64,000 nt of DNA from Qipengyuania aquimaris (lineage in GTDB: Bacteria > Pseudomonadota > Alphaproteobacteria > Sphingomonadales > Sphingomonadaceae). Under the pieces are notes generated by a model, which was not told where the DNA came from, did not search any database, and worked only from the letters and a program-made list of their open reading frames with translations. Below, piece by piece: positions 7,836 to 17,074 of this stretch. A program made the translations under genes and the position numbers. The first letter of the stretch is position 1; every line of letters starts with the position of its first letter. Location of the stretch: the NCBI RefSeq assembly GCF_009827445.1, contig NZ_WTYI01000001.1, positions 2,122,381 through 2,186,380 on the forward strand, given 5' to 3'.

Positions 7836-9211
7836 AGCGCGCGCTGACATTCGCAGCGAGCCTCGCAGCGCTCGCTTCCGCTCTTCCCTTGGCAGCACAG
7901 GACGTAACCATCACCGGCGTGACCGTTGCGACCGGTGACGGCACCGAACCGGTCGAAAACGGTGCGGTGGTCCTGCAAGGCGGAAAGGTCGTCTACGCAG
8001 GAAGCGCTGCGAATATGCCTACCGCCCCGCAGTCCGTAATTATCGACGGGGAAGGTCGCTGGGTTACGCCGGGACTTTTCGCGACGGTCACCAACCTCGG
8101 ATTGTGGGACGTCGGGGCGGTAAGCGAATCCAACGATATTCGCGCTGGCGGCTCGCCCTTCAGCGCTGCGCTCGACGTGGCACCGGTGATCAATCCTGCC
8201 TCGCAGCACATCCTCATCCATCGTGCGGCGGGCATTACCCGCGCCGCAGTGGTCGGCTCGGCCAGCGGGTCGATCTTCGCAGGCCAAGGCGCGATCATCG
8301 ACCTGGGTTCGGACGCCGATGCCGTTACGCAGCCACGCGCCTTCCAGGTCGTCGAGCTGGGAGAGGGTGGTGCACGCCTCTCGGGCGGTAGCAGGACCTC
8401 GGCGCAAGCCCTCTTCCGCAATGCCCTCCTCGAAGCGGGCGAGTTCGAACGCGGCGGCACGATCCGTAGTACCGGAGGCGGAGGCACTTCGCGCCAGGGC
8501 GACGATATCGGCATCGACAGCCGCATGGCACGCACGTCGCGCGATCGCGCTTCGGACGTCCTCCTCACGCGGTTCGACGCGGCCGCACTGGTGCCCGTCG
8601 CGCGCGGCGAGCAACCGCTCTACGTCATGGTGGAGCGGGCCGCCGATATCCGCAGCGCGCTTGCCCTGAAGAAGGAATTCCCGCGCCTCGACATGGTCCT
8701 GGTCGGGGCAAGCGAAGGCTGGCTGGTGGCCAGCGAGATCGCCGCCTCGGGGGTTCCGGTCATTGCCGACGGCCTCGACGATTTGCCGCAGGGCTTCGAC
8801 CAGCTGGCGAGCACCCAATCGAATATCGGGCGTATGGTGAAGGCGGGCGTGAAAGTCGCGATCAACGCCTCAGCCATGGAGAACCCGCGCAATCTCAACC
8901 AGTATGCGGGCAATCTCGTCGCGCTGACACGCATGCCGGGTGCCGATGGGCTTAGCTGGGGTCAGGCATTCGCCGCGATCACCTCGGTCCCCGCCGAAAT
9001 CAGCGGAATGGGCGGCAAGGCCGGCGTCCTTGCGCCTGGCGCCAATGGCGACCTGGTGATCTGGGACGGCGATCCGCTCGAAGTTGGGTCATCGGTGGTG
9101 CGGGTCTATATCGACGGGATCGAGCAGCCGCTCGAGAACCATCAGAGCCGCCTGCGCGATCGGTACCGCGAGCTCGATGAAAGCACCCTGCCGGAGGCCT
9201 ACGACTGGTGA
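7832..9211 (+). CDS. Exported amidohydrolase-like protein lacking metal ligands
   Basis: 459 residues with a Sec signal peptide (about 1-22, ending PLAAQ). The amidohydrolase scaffold is recognisable: the VTITGVTVATGDG and GRWVTPG beta-elements at the front, and GANGDLVIWDGDPLEV at the back. The metal-binding HxH that should follow GRWVTPG is replaced by Val86-Thr-Asn88 (in FATVTNLG). The later His and Asp positions conserved in the upstream gene read VGASEGWLV and INASAM here. It therefore probably cannot bind catalytic zinc and may act as a structural or regulatory partner of the active paralogue. Its ATG overlaps the upstream stop, and its own TGA overlaps the GTG of the FKBP gene. Confidence 0.82.
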   Translation: MKRALTFAASLAALASALPLAAQDVTITGVTVATGDGTEPVENGAVVLQGGKVVYAGSAANMPTAPQSVIIDGEGRWVTPGLFATVTNLGLWDVGAVSESNDIRAGGSPFSAALDVAPVINPASQHILIHRAAGITRAAVVGSASGSIFAGQGAIIDLGSDADAVTQPRAFQVVELGEGGARLSGGSRTSAQALFRNALLEAGEFERGGTIRSTGGGGTSRQGDDIGIDSRMARTSRDRASDVLLTRFDAAALVPVARGEQPLYVMVERAADIRSALALKKEFPRLDMVLVGASEGWLVASEIAASGVPVIADGLDDLPQGFDQLASTQSNIGRMVKAGVKVAINASAMENPRNLNQYAGNLVALTRMPGADGLSWGQAFAAITSVPAEISGMGGKAGVLAPGANGDLVIWDGDPLEVGSSVVRVYIDGIEQPLENHQSRLRDRYRELDESTLPEAYDW

Positions 9212-9717
9212 GCATACCCAAAGAAATGCGCGGCATGGTCTTTGCCGTGGCGGCAGCCTTCGCCGCAGTCGGAACATACACGGCGGTTGCGCAGGGTAGC
9301 CCGCCCGACCGTTCGCAGGATATCGCCTGGATGAACGCGCAGCAGGCCTATCTTGCCAAGCTCGCGCCGGAAGATGGCTGGCGCTACATGGATGGTGGTC
9401 TCTACTGGCGCTATCTCGAATATGCGGGCAGCGGCGCCAAGCCGACTGTCGCCGACCGGGTCACTGTCCATTATGCGGGCATGTTCATCGACGGGGAAAC
9501 CTTCGATTCCAGCTATGACCGGGGAGAACCCGTAACCTTCCCCTTGGGACGCCTCATCAAGGCATGGCAAATGGCCATTCCCGAGATGCGCGTCGGCGAT
9601 GCGATCGAGATCGCGGCCCCCGCCGACCTGGCCTACGGAGCAAAGGGAAAGGGCCCGATCCCCGGAGGCGCGACACTCGTCTTCAAGGTGGAATTGCTGG
9701 GCATCGAAAGCCAGTAA
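9208..9717 (+). CDS. FKBP-type peptidyl-prolyl cis-trans isomerase, exported
   Basis: 169 residues. An N-terminal hydrophobic segment (about 8-28) is likely a signal peptide or anchor, and a single FKBP domain covers about 80-167, with the patterns VTVHYAGMFIDGETFDSS, a central AWQMAIPEMRVGD segment and the final AYGAKGKGPIPGGATLVFKVEL. The frequent FKBP aromatic residues are kept (Tyr in HYAG, Phe in TFDSS, Trp in KAWQ, Tyr in LAYG). The GTG start overlaps the TGA of the amidohydrolase-like gene, so all three are probably made together. Likely role: periplasmic prolyl isomerase and folding helper for this operon's exported proteins. Confidence 0.88.
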   Translation: MSIPKEMRGMVFAVAAAFAAVGTYTAVAQGSPPDRSQDIAWMNAQQAYLAKLAPEDGWRYMDGGLYWRYLEYAGSGAKPTVADRVTVHYAGMFIDGETFDSSYDRGEPVTFPLGRLIKAWQMAIPEMRVGDAIEIAAPADLAYGAKGKGPIPGGATLVFKVELLGIESQ

Positions 9718-9771
9718 TTGCCAGATAGGTTTTTATTTGCTACCTAACTGGCTCCGGCTGGGGAGATAGCC

Positions 9772-10449
9772 ATGGATACCGCTCTCGTTTCGCTGATCGC
9801 CGCATCGACTGCTTTCGTCGGCACACATTTCGCCTTGTCACACCCGCTGCGCAGCACGCTCATGCGCGTGCTTGGCTCGGGGGGCTTCCTTGCGCTCTAC
9901 AGCGTTGTCGCAGCGGCGTGCATGGTCTGGATGTACTTCGCTTTCACAAGTGTCACCGCTGGTGGCCTCGGCGGTAGCGGCGAAATCGGCTGGATCATCT
10001 CGACGGCACTGACGCTGCCCGCACTGGTGTTGTTCCTCGGCTCGCTGAGGGGCAATCCTGCCTCCCCGGCTCCCGGTGCCGAGAAGTTTGCAGAGAGGGA
10101 CCCCGGCGGCGTCTACCTCGTAACCCGTCATCCGATGATGTGGGGCTTCGCCCTCTGGGCGGTGAGCCATATTGTCCTGTGGTGGAGTTGGCGCACGAAT
10201 ATAGTCGCCCTTTCCATCCTCGTCCTGGCCCTCGTCGGCGCGCGGATGCAGGATCGCAAGAAGGAAGTCCTGATGGGCGAAGCCTGGCAACACTGGGAGG
10301 CCCGCACGAGCTACTGGCCGCGTTGGAGCAATCTGCCGAAGGCGGGCGTCGGGCTCTGGCTAGCAGGTATCGCAGTCTGGCTTCTGATCAGCTGGAGCCA
10401 CATCCACGCGGGCGGGATACCCGCAGGGATATGGCGCTGGATCGGCTGA
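9772..10449 (+). CDS. NnrU family membrane protein
   Basis: 225 residues with about six hydrophobic segments. The NnrU/DUF1295-like signature is visible: THFALSHPLRS near the N-terminus, then DPGGVYLVTRHPMMWGFALWAVSH in the middle, where the RHP motif is also typical of isoprenylcysteine-methyltransferase-like membrane proteins. NnrU was named for its position near nitric-oxide genes, but its activity is undefined and there are no denitrification genes here. It is preceded by a 54-base gap with a purine-rich GGGGAGA before ATG, and its 3' end almost touches the convergent crotonase gene. Confidence 0.85.
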   Translation: MDTALVSLIAASTAFVGTHFALSHPLRSTLMRVLGSGGFLALYSVVAAACMVWMYFAFTSVTAGGLGGSGEIGWIISTALTLPALVLFLGSLRGNPASPAPGAEKFAERDPGGVYLVTRHPMMWGFALWAVSHIVLWWSWRTNIVALSILVLALVGARMQDRKKEVLMGEAWQHWEARTSYWPRWSNLPKAGVGLWLAGIAVWLLISWSHIHAGGIPAGIWRWIG

Positions 10450-10450
10450 C

Positions 10451-11248
10451 CTAGTCTCCGGTGAACTTCGGCGGGCGCTTTTCCATCAGAGCGTCGACCC
10501 CTTCCATGTGATCGCGCGTCGAATGCATCAGCGCCTGCGCATTGGCCGCCATCTCGAGGGCCGCGTCGTAAGTCGTCGACCGCCCTTGTCGCATGAGGTT
10601 CTTAGCCTGGCGTAGAGCATGTGGGGGCATTGCGGCGACCTTGGCGGCAAGCGCCCTGGCCTCATCGAGCAACGCGTCATGATCGACCACTCGGCTGATG
10701 AGGCCCCAGTCGAGAGCCGTCCCGGCATCGATCACGTCGCCGGTGTAAAACAGTTCCGCCGCGCGCGCTTCGCCAATGATCCGGGGCAGGATCCAGGTGC
10801 CGCCATCGCCCGGAATGATGCCGAGCTTCAGGAACGTCACACCGAACTTCGCCTTCTCGCTCGCAATCCGCATATCGGCGAGGCAGGCAAGATCGCAGCC
10901 CAATCCGATGGCCGGGCCATTGACGGCGGCAATCAGCGGCACACGCAGCGAATAGAGCGCACGAAGGATCTTGTGGATGTTGTTGCGATAGCCATCGGCA
11001 ATTTCGGGTGCGGTCCCGCCGAAATTGCCGGTCTTCTCCTTCATCGCCTTGATATCGCCACCCGCAGAGAAGGCGCGCCCCGCGCCGGTCAGGATGACGC
11101 AGCGCACGTCCATGTCGGCATTGATGGCATCGCAGGCTGCGGCGAAGGCGTCACCATCGCCCGCAGCGCCAAGCGGATTCATGCTGTCCGGTCGGTTCAA
11201 AGTCAGAGTGGCAATATGGTCCGCCTTGACGATTTGGAGCAGGCTCAT
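10451..11248 (-). CDS. Enoyl-CoA hydratase/isomerase (crotonase) family protein
   Basis: 265 residues with the crotonase fold. The CoA/oxyanion elements AFSAGGDIKAM (about 60-70) and AAVNGPAIGLGCDLACLADMR (about 106-126) are clear, as is GIIPGDGGTWILPR. The glutamates used by classical enoyl-CoA hydratase (Glu in GGGCE and in FGQPE) appear as Asp (LGCD) and a non-acidic residue (FGVTF), so the reaction may not be simple beta-oxidation hydration. It is the last gene of the dxs-hydrolase-crotonase unit; its ATG overlaps the hydrolase TGA (ATGA). Confidence 0.85.
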   Translation of the reverse strand: MSLLQIVKADHIATLTLNRPDSMNPLGAAGDGDAFAAACDAINADMDVRCVILTGAGRAFSAGGDIKAMKEKTGNFGGTAPEIADGYRNNIHKILRALYSLRVPLIAAVNGPAIGLGCDLACLADMRIASEKAKFGVTFLKLGIIPGDGGTWILPRIIGEARAAELFYTGDVIDAGTALDWGLISRVVDHDALLDEARALAAKVAAMPPHALRQAKNLMRQGRSTTYDAALEMAANAQALMHSTRDHMEGVDALMEKRPPKFTGD

Positions 11249-12063
11249 TGCGCGTTTCCTCGCTTATCGAGAGTTTGGAGAAAGGACAGCACGGCCTCTT
11301 CGGCTTCGTCGTGCCACGCAAGGTCGTGTCCCTTGCCTTCGAAAATGACCAGCGTCGCATCATCGCGCAACCTTTCAAGCTGCCGCGAATGCGTATCGGG
11401 GATCAGCGTGTCGGCATTGCCATGCAACAGCAATAGCGGCGCGTCGATACTCACGATCTTCTCGGCATTCTCGTAGCGGTCGCGAAGCAACAGGCCGGTC
11501 GGTGCCCAGCGCATTTTCTCGCCGACGAGCTGACGCAGGCTAGCGAAGGGCGAGATTAGCACGAGCGCCTGTGGCGCCTGCTCGCTGGCCATCTGGACCG
11601 CGACGCCGGAGCCGATCGAATTGCCGATGATGACTACATCCCCTGCGGCTATGCCGCGGGTCGCCAGGAAGGCGAGAGCCGCGCGTCCGTCGCGGTAGAG
11701 GCCGTCCTCATGTGGCGTTCCGGGATTGCCACGATAGCCGCGGTATTCAGCTGCCAGAACGCCATAGCCCATCGGTACGAGCCGGTCGGTCGCATTAACG
11801 CTCGACACCCAATCTGCGCCATTGCCGTGGAAGTAGATGATGGTGGGTTTACCGCGCTCGCCCGCGCGGTATCCTGCGGCAAGGTCGAGCCCGTCACTGG
11901 TGCGATAGGTGACATGCTCGAACCCGCCCGTCAGCGGGTTCAGCTTTGTCGGCGCGGGATAAATCAGGCTTTGCTGCTGGCTCCAAAGGAGCGTCAGCAC
12001 CATCAGGTAGGCTGTGATTGCGAGGCCGACGATCCACAAAAGGACGCGGACCGGTCGCCTCAA
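11245..12063 (-). CDS. Membrane-anchored alpha/beta hydrolase (BEM46/ABHD13-like)
   Basis: 272 residues. One N-terminal transmembrane helix (about 8-28) is followed by an alpha/beta-hydrolase domain: an HGNG oxyanion motif (YFHGNGAD), the nucleophile elbow GNSIGS with catalytic Ser, a late Asp in GNADTLIPD, and His in [11 protein letters not shown]. The arrangement is that of Bem46/YfhR-like serine hydrolases, whose natural substrate is mostly unknown. The likely start is a TTG at 12063 that overlaps the dxs TGA (TTGA). The 3' end overlaps the crotonase start. Confidence 0.82.
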   Translation of the reverse strand: MRRPVRVLLWIVGLAITAYLMVLTLLWSQQQSLIYPAPTKLNPLTGGFEHVTYRTSDGLDLAAGYRAGERGKPTIIYFHGNGADWVSSVNATDRLVPMGYGVLAAEYRGYRGNPGTPHEDGLYRDGRAALAFLATRGIAAGDVVIIGNSIGSGVAVQMASEQAPQALVLISPFASLRQLVGEKMRWAPTGLLLRDRYENAEKIVSIDAPLLLLHGNADTLIPDTHSRQLERLRDDATLVIFEGKGHDLAWHDEAEEAVLSFLQTLDKRGNAQ

Positions 12064-13997
12064 GCTCGCGCCTCTTCGACACCTGCGGAATTGTGCCGAA
12101 GCGCGCCGAGCACGGTGTCGACAATTTGCGGCGCATTGAGACCGGCCTCGTCATATTGCTTGGCCGGATCGTCCTGGTCCTGGAAGATATCGGGCAGGCG
12201 CATGGTGCGGACCTTGAGGCCCCCCGCAGAACCATCAGCGTCCGTCAGGCCTTCGTCCGAGGCGAAGGTCAGCACATGTGCGCCCAGGCCGCCGATCGCG
12301 CCCTCTTCGACGGTGACAACCACTTCGTGACTGCGCATCAGTTTCTCGATCAGCGCAGTGTCGAGCGGCTTGGCAAAACGCATATCGGCCACCGTGGTCG
12401 AAAGACCCTTTGCCTCCAGCTGGTCGGCAGCCTTCTTCGCCTCTTCGAGACGCGCGCCGAGCGAGAGGATGGCGACCTTCGTGCCTTCACGCACGATGCG
12501 GCCCTTGCCGATCTCCAGCTTTTCGAGCTTCTCCGGGATTTCCACGCCCACACCCGCGCCGCGCGGATAGCGGAAGGCGATGGGACCGTCGTCATACTCG
12601 GCCGCCGTATAGGTCATGTGCGCCAGTTCCGCTTCATCAGCGGCGGCCATCACGACCATGTTGGGAAGCGTGGCGAGATAGGTGATGTCGAAGCTGCCGG
12701 CATGCGTGCAGCCATCGGCGCCAACGAGGCCGGCGCGGTCGATGGCGAAACGCACGGGCAGGTTCTGGATCGCCACATCATGCACGACCTGGTCGTAGGC
12801 GCGCTGGAGGAAGGTCGAATAGATTGCCGCGAAGGGACGCATGCCTTCTGCCGCAAGACCCGCTGCAAAAGTTACGCCGTGCTGTTCGGCAATGCCGACA
12901 TCGAATGCCTTGTCGGGATGCGCCTTGGCGAATTTGTCGACGCCCGTGCCGCTCGGCATGGCGGCGGTAATCGCGCAGATGCGCGGGTCGTCATTAGCGA
13001 GCTTCGCCAGAGTTTCACCAAAGACATTCTGGTAGGCAGGCGGACCGCCCGACGATTTCTTCTGCTCGCCAGTCACGACATCGAACTTGGCAACACCGTG
13101 GTACTTGTCGGCGCTGTTCTCGGCCGGCGCATAGCCCTTGCCCTTTTGCGTCACGACATGGATCAGGACAGGGCCCTGCTCGCTGTCGCGCACATTTTCC
13201 AGCACCGGGATCAGGTGGTCGAGATTGTGCCCGTCGATGGGGCCCACGTAATAGAAGCCGAGTTCTTCGAACATCGTCCCGCCGGTCACCATGCCACGGG
13301 CATACTCTTCCGCCTTTTCGAGCCCGCCCCACACGCGGCGGCCCATCTTGCGGGCGATCTTCGATGCCATCGAGCGAAGCCCGAGGTACTCGCTGCTCGA
13401 CACCATGCGCGCGAGATAGGCAGAGAGGCCGCCGACCGGCAGAGCGATCGACATGTCGTTGTCGTTGAGGATCACGACCAGGCGATTGCCGGCCTGTTCG
13501 GCATTGTTCATCGCCTCGTAGGCCATGCCCGCGCTCATAGCGCCATCGCCGATCACCGCGATGCCGCGACCGGGGCGCCCTTGCATCTTGTTGGCCATGG
13601 CAAAGCCGAGTGCCGCGCTGATCGAGGTCGAGGAGTGCGCTGCGCCGAAAGGATCGTATTCGCTTTCCGCGCGCTTGGTGAAGCCCGAAAGGCCGCCACC
13701 TTGGCGCAGGGTGCGGATCCGGTCGCGGCGACCGGTCAGAATCTTGTGCGGATAGCACTGGTGCCCGACGTCCCAGACGAGCTTGTCGGTCGGCGTGTCG
13801 AAAACATAATGGATGGCCGCCGTAAGCTCGACCACGCCAAGGCCTGAGCCAAGGTGTCCACCGGTCGTGCCTACAGCATCGATCATCTCTGCGCGTAGCT
13901 CGTCGGAAAGCTGGCGGAGCTGGGACTTTTCAAGTTTGCGGAGATCAGCCGGAGTATCGACTGTATCCAGCAGCGGCGTTTCGGGTCGCGTCGTCAT
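12060..13997 (-). CDS. dxs: 1-deoxy-D-xylulose-5-phosphate synthase
   Basis: 645 residues, the normal length. It is a thiamine-diphosphate transketolase-like enzyme making DXP from pyruvate and glyceraldehyde 3-phosphate, the first step of the MEP isoprenoid pathway. Visible markers are [14 protein letters not shown] near residue 50, the ThDP motif with [17 protein letters not shown] at about 150-165 ending in LNDN, and the C-terminal half with [15 protein letters not shown] and [15 protein letters not shown]. The ATG at 13997 gives [11 protein letters not shown] with AAGGC upstream; the frame is open to 14024. It leads a three-gene minus-strand operon. Confidence 0.97.
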   Translation of the reverse strand: MTTRPETPLLDTVDTPADLRKLEKSQLRQLSDELRAEMIDAVGTTGGHLGSGLGVVELTAAIHYVFDTPTDKLVWDVGHQCYPHKILTGRRDRIRTLRQGGGLSGFTKRAESEYDPFGAAHSSTSISAALGFAMANKMQGRPGRGIAVIGDGAMSAGMAYEAMNNAEQAGNRLVVILNDNDMSIALPVGGLSAYLARMVSSSEYLGLRSMASKIARKMGRRVWGGLEKAEEYARGMVTGGTMFEELGFYYVGPIDGHNLDHLIPVLENVRDSEQGPVLIHVVTQKGKGYAPAENSADKYHGVAKFDVVTGEQKKSSGGPPAYQNVFGETLAKLANDDPRICAITAAMPSGTGVDKFAKAHPDKAFDVGIAEQHGVTFAAGLAAEGMRPFAAIYSTFLQRAYDQVVHDVAIQNLPVRFAIDRAGLVGADGCTHAGSFDITYLATLPNMVVMAAADEAELAHMTYTAAEYDDGPIAFRYPRGAGVGVEIPEKLEKLEIGKGRIVREGTKVAILSLGARLEEAKKAADQLEAKGLSTTVADMRFAKPLDTALIEKLMRSHEVVVTVEEGAIGGLGAHVLTFASDEGLTDADGSAGGLKVRTMRLPDIFQDQDDPAKQYDEAGLNAPQIVDTVLGALRHNSAGVEEARA

Positions 13998-14078
13998 AGC
14001 GAGTGCCTTACACCGCGTTTTCACAACTGTCGATGAACGGCTTGTCGCAAGTCATGCACGGTCTGGCGTCGACAGTCT

Positions 14079-14546
14079 CTAGGCGCCGCACTCGTCGCAC
14101 AGGCCGCGCAATTCGACCACCGGGCGGACGTCGACGAAACCGGCGTCCTTGCCTGCTTCGCGAAGCGCACCGGTCACCCGGTCGTCGTCGATATGCAGGG
14201 CTTTGCCGCAATCGTCGCAGATCAGGAAAATGCAATCGTGGCGACAGCCCGGATGCGTATTTACGAGATAGGCGTTGGCGCTTTCGATCCTGTTCGCCAG
14301 ATTGTTGCGCACAAACAGGTCGAGGATGCGATAGACGCTGTTCGGTGCCACCCGCTTGCCCCGCGCGGCCGAGAGGTTGTCGGCGATGTCATAAGCGCTC
14401 GCCGGTTTTTCGTGGCGGGAAAGCTCTTCGAACACCGATTGGCGCATACCCGTCCACTGCTCGCCCGCATCGGTGAGCGTGTGACGAGCGGCATCGACCA
14501 GGTCTTCGCCGGAATGTTCCTTATGGGAATGTGCGTGCTGGGCCAT
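14079..14546 (-). CDS. Fur-family regulator, probably zinc-responsive (Zur-like)
   Basis: 155 residues. A His-rich N-terminus (AQHAHSHKEH) precedes a winged helix at about 35-85 (GMRQSVFEELSRHEKPASAYDIAD, then VAPNSVYRILDLFVRNNL). The dimerisation and metal region has HPGCRHDCIFLICDDCG and a terminal CDEC, i.e. two CxxC pairs forming a structural zinc site. The His-rich tail and short length resemble Zur more than Fur, but the effector metal is inferred. ATG at 14546 is preferred over an upstream GTG at 14567. Eighteen bases separate its stop region from the next gene's antisense end. Confidence 0.82.
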   Translation of the reverse strand: MAQHAHSHKEHSGEDLVDAARHTLTDAGEQWTGMRQSVFEELSRHEKPASAYDIADNLSAARGKRVAPNSVYRILDLFVRNNLANRIESANAYLVNTHPGCRHDCIFLICDDCGKALHIDDDRVTGALREAGKDAGFVDVRPVVELRGLCDECGA

Positions 14547-14582
14547 GGGAGGGAGGTAAGCTCCCACCCGCCAAGGTGCAAG

Positions 14583-15263
14583 TTAGTTGCGCCTGAACTC
14601 AGCCCGGTAGAGCGAGGGGTAAAGCCGCTTCAGCGCGGACACTTTGGGCGCATCCCAGCGCACGATATACGGGTGTCGCGGGTTTTTCGCTGCGAAATCC
14701 TGATGGTAGGTCTCAGCAGGATAGAAGGTTTTCGCAGGTTCTATCGAAGTTACGATCGGACGCGACCAGAGACCGCTTTTCTTCAGTTTGGCCAGATAGG
14801 CCGAGGCGACAGCCCGCTGTTCGGCGGAAAGCGGAATAAGCTCTGCGTTGTAATGTGCGCCGCGATCCGGACCTTGGCGATCCTTCAGCGTCGGGTCGGC
14901 GATGACGGAGAAGAATATCCGCAGCAATTCGTCGTAACGCACAACGCTCGGGTCGTACGTAACCTTCACCGCTTCGACGTGATCGGTGACGCCTGAAGAT
15001 ACCAGCTTGTAATCCGCCTGGCGCCTGGTGCCGCCGTGATAGCCGGAAACGGCGCTTGTTACGCCCTTTGTATGGCTGAAGACCGCTTCCACGCCCCAGA
15101 AGCACCCGCCAGCAAAAATCGCGGTTTTCAGGCCAGCACCCTCTTTTGCAATACGCGAAGCTGCGGGCGCCTCGACAACACGCTCTGCGGCGAATGCGGG
15201 TTGCTGGCATGCGCTCGCCCCAAAAAGGGCGGCTGTGGCGAACAGGGTGCCAAACTTGCGCAT
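14583..15263 (-). CDS. msrA: Exported peptide methionine-S-sulfoxide reductase MsrA
   Basis: 226 residues. The catalytic GCFWG motif is present with Cys54; GVTSAVSGYHGG and HVEAVKVTYDP are further MsrA hallmarks, followed by YHQDF. The N-terminus has a signal sequence with a possible lipobox (GASAC, Cys19), so this copy probably repairs oxidised methionine in periplasmic proteins rather than in the cytoplasm. Its ATG overlaps the stop of a 39-residue gene just upstream (TGATG), which suggests coupled translation. Confidence 0.93.
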   Translation of the reverse strand: MRKFGTLFATAALFGASACQQPAFAAERVVEAPAASRIAKEGAGLKTAIFAGGCFWGVEAVFSHTKGVTSAVSGYHGGTRRQADYKLVSSGVTDHVEAVKVTYDPSVVRYDELLRIFFSVIADPTLKDRQGPDRGAHYNAELIPLSAEQRAVASAYLAKLKKSGLWSRPIVTSIEPAKTFYPAETYHQDFAAKNPRHPYIVRWDAPKVSALKRLYPSLYRAEFRRN

Positions 15264-15382
15264 CAGAACAGCGCCGGAATAGCTGCGAGCAGCGCCTCTC
15301 CGTTCGAAGCGGCGATGACGAGCGCACCGGCAATGAAGCCGATGCCGAAATTGCGATAGAGGTCAGGGGTAAACAGGTTCAT
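15263..15382 (-). CDS. 39-residue small hydrophobic protein, coupled to msrA
   Basis: An ATG at 15382 opens a 39-codon frame ending in TGA at 15265-15263, which overlaps the msrA ATG by one base. The product starts MNLFTPDLYRNFGIGFIAGA and continues with one hydrophobic helix to a terminal Ala-Leu-Phe. The predicted shape is a short polar N-terminus plus one transmembrane helix. It has no known domain that I recognise. The exact stop/start overlap with msrA, sensible composition and lack of another gene in this interval support a real gene. An 11-base inverted repeat sits just upstream (15394-15427). Confidence 0.65.
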   Translation of the reverse strand: MNLFTPDLYRNFGIGFIAGALVIAASNGEALLAAIPALF

Positions 15383-15393
15383 GCGATGTCTTT

Positions 15394-15427
15394 CGGTGTG
15401 CCTGGCCATCTGGTTACAGGCACACCG
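15394..15427 (-). repeat. Perfect 11-base inverted repeat between purH and the small ORF
   Basis: CGGTGTGCCTG and CAGGCACACCG are exact reverse complements separated by 12 bases. On the minus-strand transcript the hairpin lies 56 bases after the purH stop and ends 11 bases before the ATG of the 39-residue gene. There is no T-run after it, so it is not a standard intrinsic terminator; it could be a protein operator, an mRNA-processing or stability hairpin, or a translational control element. Confidence 0.6.
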
Positions 15428-15482
15428 ATTGCAACATAGTTAATGCGATGGTTGTAATTCGTTCAGGCGATCAGCCCGCGCG

Positions 15483-17069
15483 TCAGTGCCGGAAGTGACG
15501 CATTCCCGTGAACACCATCGCAAGACCCTTCTCGTCGGCGGCTGCGATAACCTCGTCATCGCGGATCGATCCGCCCGGCTGGATGATCGCAGTCGCGCCC
15601 GCTTCCGCCGCGGCCAGCAGGCCATCGGCGAAGGGGAAGAATGCATCCGATGCCACTGCACTGCCGACCGTGCGCGGCTGGGACCACTCGTATTTCTCTG
15701 CGGCCTCGGCAGCCTTCATCGCCGCAATGCGCGACGAATCTCGGCGGTTCATCTGCCCGGCCCCGATGCCGGCAGTCGCGCCATCCTTGGCATAGACAAT
15801 TGCATTGGACTTGACGTGACGCGCCACGGTCCAGGCGAAGAAGCAGTCCTTCAGCTCCTGTTCCGTCGGCTGGCGCTGCGTGACGACCTTGAGATCGGCT
15901 TCGCTGATTGCACCGTTGTCGCGCGTCTGGACCAGGAGACCGCCAGTGATCGGTTTGACCATCAAGCCACCGCGGCGCGGGTCGGGCAGGTCGCCCGTGA
16001 CGAGCAGACGCAGGTTCTTCTTCTTCGCAAAAGCCTCACGCGCTTCATCGCTCACGGAAGGGGCAATGACGACCTCGGTGAATATCTCGCAGATCGCTGC
16101 GGCAGTCTGGCCATCGAGTTCCGTGTTGACCGCAACAATGCCGCCGAAGGCCGAAACGCTGTCGCACGCGAGCGCGTCGTTCCACGCTTCGATCAGGGTC
16201 GATGCCTGCGCCACTCCGCAAGGGTTGGCGTGCTTGACGATGACGACTGCCGGATCGCCGCCCGCAAACTCCGCGCATAGTTCGAGCGCGGCGTCGGCGT
16301 CGTTGTAATTGTTGTAGCTGAGCTCCTTGCCCTGCAGCTGCTCGGCCTGGGCGATGCCTTTGGCGTGCGGTCCGACAGGTGTGTAAAGCGCCGCCTTCTG
16401 GTGCGGATTTTCGCCATATCGCAATTCGACCGGGGCCTTGCCGTTGACGGCCAGCATGCCGGGAAAGGTCTCCCCCTGGTCGGCGAAGGCGAACCACTGG
16501 CTGATCATGCTGTCGTAAGCTGCCGTGGCCGCAAAGGCCTTCGCGGCGCATTTCCGGCGGAATTCAAGCGAGGTACTGCCACCTTGTTCAAGCTCGCCGA
16601 TCAGCGTTGCGTAGTCGGCGGGATCGGTGACGATCGTCACATACTGGTGGTTCTTGGCGGCGCTGCGCACCATCGACGGGCCGCCGATATCGATGTTCTC
16701 GATGATCTCGTCACGCTCCGCTCCCTTGGCCACGGTCGCCTCGAAGGGATAGAGATTGACTACGACGAGATCGATCGCCCCGATCGCGTGCTCTTCCATG
16801 GCGGCGGCGTGTTCGGGATTGTCCCGCACGGCGAGCAGACCGCCATGGACCATGGGATGCAGCGTCTTGACCCGGCCATCCATCATTTCCGGAAAACCGG
16901 TCAGATCGGAGACCTCCTTCACTTCAAGGCCAGCCTCGCGCAGCGCCCTGGCCGTGCCGCCGGTCGAGACCAGTTCCACGCCCTTGCCAGCCAGCGCAGT
17001 GCCCAGTTCCACCAATCCGCTCTTGTCGGACACCGAAAGCAGTGCCCGTTTGATTGCCACATCAGCCAA
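15483..17069 (-). CDS. purH: Bifunctional AICAR formyltransferase / IMP cyclohydrolase
   Basis: 528 residues from the proposed start, the family's usual length. The N-terminal MGS-like IMP cyclohydrolase domain begins [20 protein letters not shown] and includes [13 protein letters not shown] and DGRVKTLHP; the C-terminal AICAR transformylase part includes [23 protein letters not shown] and a final [10 protein letters not shown] and QPGGSIRD. It performs the last two steps of IMP synthesis. The frame is open to 17204, but a TTG at 17069, five bases after the upstream stop and with GGGGT at good spacing, gives the standard N-terminus. It is cotranscribed with the heparinase-like and rpe genes. 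Confidence 0.96.
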   Translation of the reverse strand: MADVAIKRALLSVSDKSGLVELGTALAGKGVELVSTGGTARALREAGLEVKEVSDLTGFPEMMDGRVKTLHPMVHGGLLAVRDNPEHAAAMEEHAIGAIDLVVVNLYPFEATVAKGAERDEIIENIDIGGPSMVRSAAKNHQYVTIVTDPADYATLIGELEQGGSTSLEFRRKCAAKAFAATAAYDSMISQWFAFADQGETFPGMLAVNGKAPVELRYGENPHQKAALYTPVGPHAKGIAQAEQLQGKELSYNNYNDADAALELCAEFAGGDPAVVIVKHANPCGVAQASTLIEAWNDALACDSVSAFGGIVAVNTELDGQTAAAICEIFTEVVIAPSVSDEAREAFAKKKNLRLLVTGDLPDPRRGGLMVKPITGGLLVQTRDNGAISEADLKVVTQRQPTEQELKDCFFAWTVARHVKSNAIVYAKDGATAGIGAGQMNRRDSSRIAAMKAAEAAEKYEWSQPRTVGSAVASDAFFPFADGLLAAAEAGATAIIQPGGSIRDDEVIAAADEKGLAMVFTGMRHFRH

Positions 17070-17074
17070 GTGAA

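Noticed and set aside
6261-7898. A 545-residue minus-strand frame across the amidohydrolase
   Set aside because: Shadow of the amidohydrolase gene; His-, Arg- and Ala-rich with no family features.
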